DNA of 64,000 bases from Ophthalmolycus amberensis (lineage: Eukaryota > Chordata > Actinopteri > Perciformes > Zoarcidae): contig JAFEUB010000846.1 of assembly GCA_024529925.1 (NCBI GenBank), positions 575,001-639,000 on the forward strand, written 5' to 3'. The translations under genes were made by a program, and so were the position numbers. Below, one piece after another: positions 58,001 to 64,000 of the stretch (the first letter of the stretch is position 1; each line of letters starts with the position of its first letter). The notes beneath the pieces were generated by a model. It saw only the letters and a program-made list of their open reading frames with translations. It was not told where the DNA came from and ran no database searches.

Positions 58001-59569
58001 GTGACCTCACAAAACACGTTGTTGGCCATAACTCAAGAATTCATATGCTAATTTTGACAATTTCACACAAATGTCTAATAAGATAGAAGTAATGACATAT
58101 TGCACAGACATGGATGTAATCTGCAGCTTGACTTGGTGGTAATTCTATGTTTGTTTGTTGTTTCTTTGCTCAGTGAACTATCGTGGCTCTCTTGGCTACG
58201 GCCAGGACAGCATCCTCTCATTACCTGGCAATATTGGCACCCAGGACGTCAAAGATGTTCAAGTAAGAATAAAACGTGTAGGACAGAGCACCAATGCTGC
58301 TTAAAACGATTAGCACGCTCTTCATGTCATGAAATAGATCTATGAAGGTATCTTTTACTCCTTCTGGTAAAAATGACTTCCATTGTTGCTCTTTGTTTAA
58401 ACTTTGTTGATTTTAGTTGCTATTTCTATATTTAGTGGAGGTTAGTTGCCATAGTTTCTGTTTAAGGCTCATCAGCTATAGTTTTATTGATTTTTCTTCT
58501 CTTTGTTCTTGTCCCCCAACTTCTGATTTTCATCTGTCTTCCTTTTTTTCTTCACCACAAATGATCTCTCACAGTTTCCTGTGTTTTTCTTCCTACCAGT
58601 TTGCTGTTGAAAGTGTTCTGAAAGGCGACCTGTTCGACACGCAGAAGGTGGCAGTTTCTGGGGGCTCTCATGGTGGTTTCCTGGCCTGTCATCTGATTGG
58701 CCAGTACCCAGGGTTCTACAAGGCCTGTGTGGCTCGCAACCCCGTCATCAATTTGGCGTCTATGATGTGCACCACAGACATCCCGGACTGGTACATCCTG
58801 GCATGCACGTTCCCACACCCTTGCCCACCCGTGTTTTACTCATTTTGTGACTGTGCCAGTTGTGCACAACTTTTCGTCTTTGTTGTTTTGTATCATTTGA
58901 ACCCTTGACATTCCACTCTGACAGCTGTGAGCCAGATAAAGGGCATGTGTCTGCCTCACTGTCAGGAAGGAAGTGTTCAATAATGCATGAACAAAAGACC
59001 TCAAAGCCATTCTGTTTTGTTTTTTTTCCCCTTCCGGTTGATGTTTGGCTGATATTTTTCAGGTGCATGGTTGAGGCTGGCTACGACTACAGTACAGACT
59101 GTCTACCTGACCCTGCTGTTTGGGAACAGATGCTGAACAAGTCCCCCATTAAACACGTCACACAGGTATAAGTATTTCTGTGTATGTCTGTGCATGTGGC
59201 TTCATTGGTGCTGTTACACAATGTAGTAACCGAAGGTGATCTCTCATCTAGGTACAGACCCCTGTATTGCTTACCATAGGGGAAGATGACAAGCGTGTAC
59301 CCAACAAGCAAGGGATTGAATATTACAGAGCTCTGAAAGCAAAGCAGGTCCCAGTCCGGTAAGCAGCCTGTCTGAGTAACAAGTTTTGTTGGTTGTGTCA
59401 GATATGCACTGCACAAAGGGCTTTTATTGTTTATTCACGAATGCTCTGGTGTGTGTTATTTAGGATACTGTGGTACCCAGGGAACAATCACTCTCTCTCC
59501 AAGGTTGATGCCGAGTCTGATGGCTTCATGAACATCGCTCTGTGGATAATTCAACACATGTGTCAGTGA
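52051..59569 (+). CDS. apeh: Acylaminoacyl-peptide hydrolase (acylpeptide hydrolase)
   Basis: Serine exopeptidase of the prolyl oligopeptidase family (S9) that removes N-acylated residues from blocked peptides; cytosolic homotetramer in mammals. Twenty-three exons: 52051-52062, 52541-52670, 52755-52881, 52993-53080, 53268-53343, 53451-53542, 54260-54334, 54455-54592, 54695-54786, 54870-54910, 55012-55133, 55350-55410, 55565-55662, 55820-55871, 56038-56126, 56288-56426, 57043-57126, 57423-57503, 58174-58262, 58600-58790, 59063-59165, 59252-59358, 59464-59569; total 2193 nt, 730 aa (human 732). The nucleophile elbow GGSHGG gives Ser585; Asp673 (GEDDKRVP) and His705 (NNHSLS) complete the triad, each two short of the human numbers. 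An N-terminal beta-propeller region precedes the hydrolase fold. The 12-nt first exon (MTSQ) parallels human MERQ. An alternative start at 52454 exists. Confidence 0.95.
52052..52059 (+). promoter_or_regulatory. apeh: Consensus CRE palindrome over the apeh start codon
   Basis: TGACGTCA lies across the start codon and next codons of exon 1 (ATGACGTCACAG). A full CREB/ATF site beside a probable transcription start can be functional; here its place may also be dictated by coding. Confidence 0.4.
52454..52540 (+). CDS. apeh: Possible alternative N-terminus of apeh (mitochondrial-type)
   Basis: An ATG at 52454 is in frame with exon 2 without splicing and would replace MTSQ by 29 residues beginning MRRALFAAGQCVSLRRNVSA. 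The stretch has five Arg, no acidic residue and many Ala/Ser/Val, as in mitochondrial presequences. It would require transcription starting within intron 1. Total would be 755 aa. Whether it is used is unknown. Confidence 0.3.
53716..53800 (+). repeat. Dispersed repeat, third copy of the GCACAGCATACAACACC family
   Basis: In apeh intron 6. Shares GCACAGCATACAACACC and CTATCCTT with the two copies in acss2 introns, plus the AGCCAATATCACAAATTTGCCTC block common in percomorph genomes. Confidence 0.6.
57885..58130 (+). repeat. Teleost dispersed repeat (ATATCTCAGGAACG family)
   Basis: In apeh intron 18. CTTGTGAACACGATATCTCAGGAACG, TGTGACCTCACAAAACACG, TTGGCCATAACTCAAGAATTCATA and TTCACACAAATGTCTAA are hallmark words of a repeat seen widely in fish. 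No coding capacity. Confidence 0.6.
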
Positions 59570-60604
59570 TGGTAAATAGCAGATAAATACATAGTGGCGT
59601 GCCAATGCTGCTGCTGTTGTTGTTGCTGCAGGGAAAATACGCTATTGTGTATAAGGGATGTTCTGCTCCTGTTTCCAGGACAGTATGATGTCCAATCCAA
59701 AGCCAAAGCATTGAACTTGCTCTCCAACCAGAACACACTTTGTATTGCTGTCCTTTACTTGTTATCTATCTTTGGCTACGGCGACTGCAGCCATAACTTC
59801 CAATACGTGGATGGGAAAATATATTTTAACACAGCACTTGAATAAAAGCAGGTTTTATGCAGCTTTGATTAACCAGAAATACATTTTATTGGTACAGTTT
59901 CTCCTTTTTTCTTTTGCAGTCTTTACACATACACACACAGAAAATACTTCTCAGTGTGTTAGTTGTGTTTTTAAAGTTATATTAGCAAAGGAAAATCATT
60001 TCATAATCAATATTTTCATTGCTCAGTTTGTTTTAAAAATAAAATGCTCTTTTGATTTAATGGATTTCATGATACAGTGCACTTAATAAATTGATTGTAA
60101 AAATACTACCAGTGTCGAATGAATGAATACATAAGCATTTATTCAGATTGAAAATGAGTTTTGAAGCAGCTGATGAAGTGGTTCCTTATAACTTTTATTT
60201 AGAATTGTACTGAATTGAGGAAGTCACACAATAGACAATACTTTGTCCACCAATAGGAAAAAACATTTTCTCTCTGTCCTTTCTTTGGTCCATCTGTACA
60301 GTCAGAAAAACAAAGCATTGAGTCATTTTCAATCTTCAAATACTCTTAAGTGGTTATTACACTGTTTATGGATATACATTTTTTTAATCAGTTTACATAA
60401 TTTCTGTATCTGGTGCCCTACATGAATTTGCATCGCGCTGTGTATAAATCACCACAGGCTTTCACTTCTGCATACACGTATCCAGTTTCCTGTAACTGCA
60501 GTGACCGTTGGATACAGTTATTACATCTTTCCTCTCCCCACCTGGATGAAAGATTGCTTCACCTTGCTCCCGATGTGAATGTTAAGATACATGCTATACC
60601 TGTC
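59570..60604 (+). other. apeh 3' UTR, intergenic and tlr9 5' region
   Basis: Contains the apeh polyadenylation signal at 59841 and, after it, AT-rich sequence leading to the tlr9 5' UTR. No other gene is visible. Several ATGs precede the tlr9 start within about 200 bp. Confidence 0.5.
59841..59846 (+). terminator. apeh: Polyadenylation signal of apeh
   Basis: AATAAA 272 bp after the apeh stop, followed by a T-rich stretch. A further AATAAA lies near 60039. Confidence 0.5.
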
Positions 60605-63600
60605 ATGGTAAGTAAGATACCATTTTGTTCTGCGATCAAAAATGCAATGCATCTCACTGTAAGAAAATTATATATGTCGATTGTTAAATTTTATGGACAA
60701 ACGTGGCCGATTGACAAGGCTTAAAAAAAAGCTAACAGGATTTATTTACAGTTGTTCGTAGCTGCTTTAACTGTAGGGTGTATATGATGATATTGATGAA
60801 AAGTGAGTGAATATGCTTGATATTTTGTAAAATGAAATGGTCTGCTCAGACTGCATCTTCTGAAACATTAACAAACAACTGAAGTTAATTTTTTTTTCTT
60901 TTTGTTTTTTGTTTTTTGTTTGTTTTCCAGGCTATGTTGAAAAATGTCCTCATCCTTTGTCAGCTTCTTCCATTAGTGAGGACCATAAATATCATCTTCT
61001 TCCCATGTGACACTGATAGGAATACCACCACAGTAGACTGCTACGACAGACCACTCAAGCATGTCCCCTTCATCAAGTCAACTACTGTAGTGTCACTCAA
61101 TCTAAGTCGGACTAAGATACATCGAGTGGGGCAGGATGATTTGTCGGGTGTCCAAAACCTTGAAACTCTGAAAATAATGGAAAATTGTCAACCAGGTAGC
61201 CTGAGAGCTTTGGAGGACCGCTCGTGCAAAATGGAGATTCACTATTATGCATTCAAGAGCCTATTGGAGCTTAAACGTCTGTATCTGTCAGGAAACAGCC
61301 TCACCTCTATTCCCTGGTTACCTGAAAGCCTGGAGGTTCTTGACCTACAGAATAATTGCATCTTCAACATTGTCGACCCTTTAAAAACACCAAATCTCGT
61401 AGAGCTCTTCCTCTCCAAGAACTGCTTTTATGCAAACCCTTGCAACCAGTCCTTAAGCATCAGCGAGAGGGTTTTCAGAGAGCTCCCAAAACTCAAAAAC
61501 CTTACCTTAGGGTACAATAATCTCACCGCTATCCCTAAAGGGTTGCCACCCTCACTGCAGAGTCTGGATTTAAGAGAGAATACAATCACAGAGGTCTTAG
61601 CAAGAGCATTTGCCAACCTGACTCTCCTCACGTTTTTGAATTTGGAGTGGAATTGCCAGCGCTGTGACCATGCAGCCAGACCCTGCTTTCCCTGCCCACA
61701 AAATCTTCCGCTACGCCTACACCCAGACTCCTTCTATGCTAAGAACAGCTCCATCACCAGACTCAGCTTGAGAGGAAACTCCCTGAAAACATTGCCAGAG
61801 GGTCTTTTCCTGCCTTTGGAGAAATTAGACGGATTGGATCTCTCTGACAACCTGCTGGCATATGCTATACGTAACGGCACCTTCTTTGCCGAGCTGAAGG
61901 GCCTCACTTGGATTAGCCTCATCTATAACTATGAACCACTGAAGACATTTCAGGAACTGATCCTCTCCCCATATATTGGCAATATGTCTGGTCTGCAATG
62001 TCTTCTTCTGAGTGGTAACTTTTTCCACACGCTTTCAAAAGAGAGTCTCAATGTTGTGTCCAAACTACAAAATCTAAAAACACTAGAACTGAGAATGAAC
62101 TTCATCAATAATTGTAGCGTAACAGCTCTGAAGCAGTTACCGCTTCTCATCAATATTGACCTCTCCCAAAACATGCTTAATTTCCTTCCCTGCTGCTCGA
62201 GTCCCTCCTTTGAGATTGAGGAACAAGAAAGCTGTCAGAACCAGAAGTTGTACACACATAATTTCCCTGACCCACCCCTGATGCTAATAGATCGAAAAGC
62301 CACATCTGGAAGTGATACCTGGGAATCCAACCATTCGAACAGGCGGGAATCGTTTGAGGACAATGTGTCACAATTCCAATCTCTGTTAGACTTTAAAAAC
62401 ATTTTCTGCCGTGATAAACTGCTGTTTGACCTGTCTCAAAATGACATTTTGTCTATTAACAAAAAGGTGTTTTTTGGGATGGAAAATGCTGTTTGTTTAG
62501 ACCTTTCCTTCAATTACATGAGCCAGGCATTGAAGAAAGGGCTATTTGAAAGCATGAACAAATTAGTTGTTCTCATTTTGTCATACAATAGACTTGATTT
62601 TTACTATAAAGACACTTTCAGTGAGCTTAAACCCACGCTGAAGGTATTAGACGTTAGTAACAATGAATTTCACTTCAAAATGAAAGGCATGGGTCATCGT
62701 TTTGAGTTCCTTCAAAATTTGACAAACTTGGAAGTTCTAAGTCTGGCAAACAATGGCATTGGGATGCGAATAGATCAAAGGCTGATCAGCAGCTCTTTGA
62801 AGTACCTCTACTTCTATGGAAATCACCTGGACATTATGTGGGAGTCTGATAACAACAAGTACACTCATTTTTTTCAAAACCTGACAAACCTCACCTACCT
62901 CGACATCTCTAACAATGATCTGAAGTCAGTCTCCCCAGAAGTGCTGTGTAACCTCCCAGGAAGCATAGAGACCCTTAGCATCAGCGACAATCTGCTGAAC
63001 TATTTCCCATGGCAAAATATCTCCGCACTCACCAATTTATGTCACTTGAATCTTAGTCAGAACTTCCTCTATCATTTGCCTCTCAAAGTCATATTTGGAG
63101 CAAATTTCTCTCTCTTAGACCTCAGTCACAATCGCCTTAGTAATATTCCTGAGGATTTCTTCACGATGGCGAAATCCTTGCACTACCTGTATCTCAGCCA
63201 CAATCAGATCAAAGCGTTGAACCACCAGTTTCTCCCTGCCCCCTTTAGAAATGGTAGTGCCCTCCAGAAACTCACCCTGCATGCCAACCCCTTTAAATGT
63301 GACTGTGATACATCCTGGTTTGCGGACTTCTTGAGTACTACTCCGGTACAGATTCCTTATCTCACCACACATGTACACTGTGATTACCCAGAGTCCCAGC
63401 AGGGCAAGAGTGTACTCTCTATGGACCAGCGTTCCTGCCAGGACATATATGGTAGCTTAGCCTTTGTCGTCTGTTCCTTCTTTGCTGTGGCGTTCACTGT
63501 TCTGCCCCTACTGAAGCATCTCTATGGCTGGGATCTGTGGTATTGCTTACAGGTACTCTGGGCAGGACATAAAGGCTACTCCCAGCTCGCTGGTAGTGAT

Positions 63601-64000
63601 TCGCATCATCACTACGATGCTTTTGTGGTGTTTGACACCCAGAACCGGGCTGTGAGGGATTGGGTCTACAATGAGTTAACGGTCAATCTGGAGAACATAG
63701 GTCACAGGAGGTTTTGTCTCTGTTTGGAGGAGAGGGACTGGATTCCTGGGCTTTCATGTATTGAAAATCTACACAATGCTGTCTACAGCAGTGTGAAGAC
63801 AGTGTTTGTGCTGTCCAGTGGTGCCACTGGTGGTGAAACAGTGAACGGTGTGATCCGCCAGGCTTTCTTCATGGTTCAACAGCGGCTTCTGGACGAGAAG
63901 GTTAGTAAAATTGACTTTTTATTTTCAGCATTTTGTGGGTGTGACTCTTATCCCGTCGGAGTTGTTGCCATGTTGTCACAACACAAAATTATCTGTGATT
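60605..64000 (+). CDS. tlr9: Toll-like receptor 9 (3' end beyond the window)
   Basis: Endosomal receptor for unmethylated CpG DNA, signalling through MyD88. Exon 1 holds only the start codon (60605-60607, then GTAAGT); exon 2 runs 60931-63900 and the next intron begins GTTAGT at 63901, so 991 residues are encoded here. A signal peptide follows the start (MAMLKNVLILCQLLPLVRT). The ectodomain is a long leucine-rich-repeat array; the cysteine cluster CQRCDHAARPCFPCP is specific to TLR9-type receptors among TLR7/8/9. A low-homology stretch near residues 430-480 corresponds to the proteolytic Z-loop. Transmembrane segment about 842-863, then the juxtamembrane LYGWDLWYC. TIR starts about 896 with box 1 YDAFVVFD; box 2 LCLEERDWIPG keeps the BB-loop proline. 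TLR9 rather than TLR7/8 is supported by the CRRC-type cluster, GMGHRF and linkage to apeh. The end of the TIR domain is missing. Confidence 0.93.

Noticed and set aside
60934..63900. Identification as TLR7 or TLR8
   Set aside because: The CQRCDHAARPCFPCP cluster, LHPDSF, GMGHRF and juxtamembrane GWDLWYC, plus linkage to apeh, fit TLR9.

Overview
The window is vertebrate nuclear DNA, almost certainly from a percomorph teleost fish. Short exons with GT-AG introns, very long (CA/TG)n microsatellites, several fish-type dispersed repeats and proteins closest to teleost families all point that way. No prokaryotic, viral or CRISPR features were seen. Gene models were built by hand from splice sites, reading phase and recalled vertebrate orthologues; no search was run.

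Layout: (1) acss2 (+), 231-19345, cytosolic/nuclear acetyl-CoA synthetase. Eighteen core coding exons plus one candidate 48-nt cassette exon; exon 9 carries a one-base frameshift as written. (2) 19346-23455, 3' flank with dispersed repeats. (3) A hAT-like non-autonomous transposon, 23456-24109, ending about 150 bp before the start codon of (4) a cyp3a gene (+), 24267-28650, 13 exons, 509 aa. (5) A small unidentified membrane-protein gene on the minus strand, 29528-30427 (tentative). (6) cttnbp2nl (+), promoter near 32.1-32.3 kb, coding 34556-44817, with a 7.2-kb second intron. (7) capza1 (-), 51427-47942, 10 exons, 286 aa. (8) apeh (+), 52051-59569, 23 exons, 730 aa, head to head with capza1 across a 623-bp shared promoter region. 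(9) tlr9 (+), starting at 60605 with an ATG-only first coding exon and running out of the window inside the TIR domain.

The genes do not form one pathway. They span acetate activation, xenobiotic/steroid oxidation, cortactin/STRIPAK scaffolding, actin capping, N-acetyl-peptide turnover and endosomal DNA sensing. The order looks like joined ancestral blocks: cttnbp2nl-capza1 (human 1p13) and apeh-tlr9 (human 3p21) beside acss2 and cyp3a.

Points most worth a second look: the acss2 exon 9 frameshift; a candidate NAGNAG cassette exon in acss2; a ~90% identical inverted repeat around acss2 exons 14-15; a transposon in the cyp3a proximal promoter and a (TG)n(G)16 tract where the exon 5 polypyrimidine tract should be; an alternative apeh N-terminus resembling a mitochondrial presequence; and the unidentified minus-strand membrane-protein gene.
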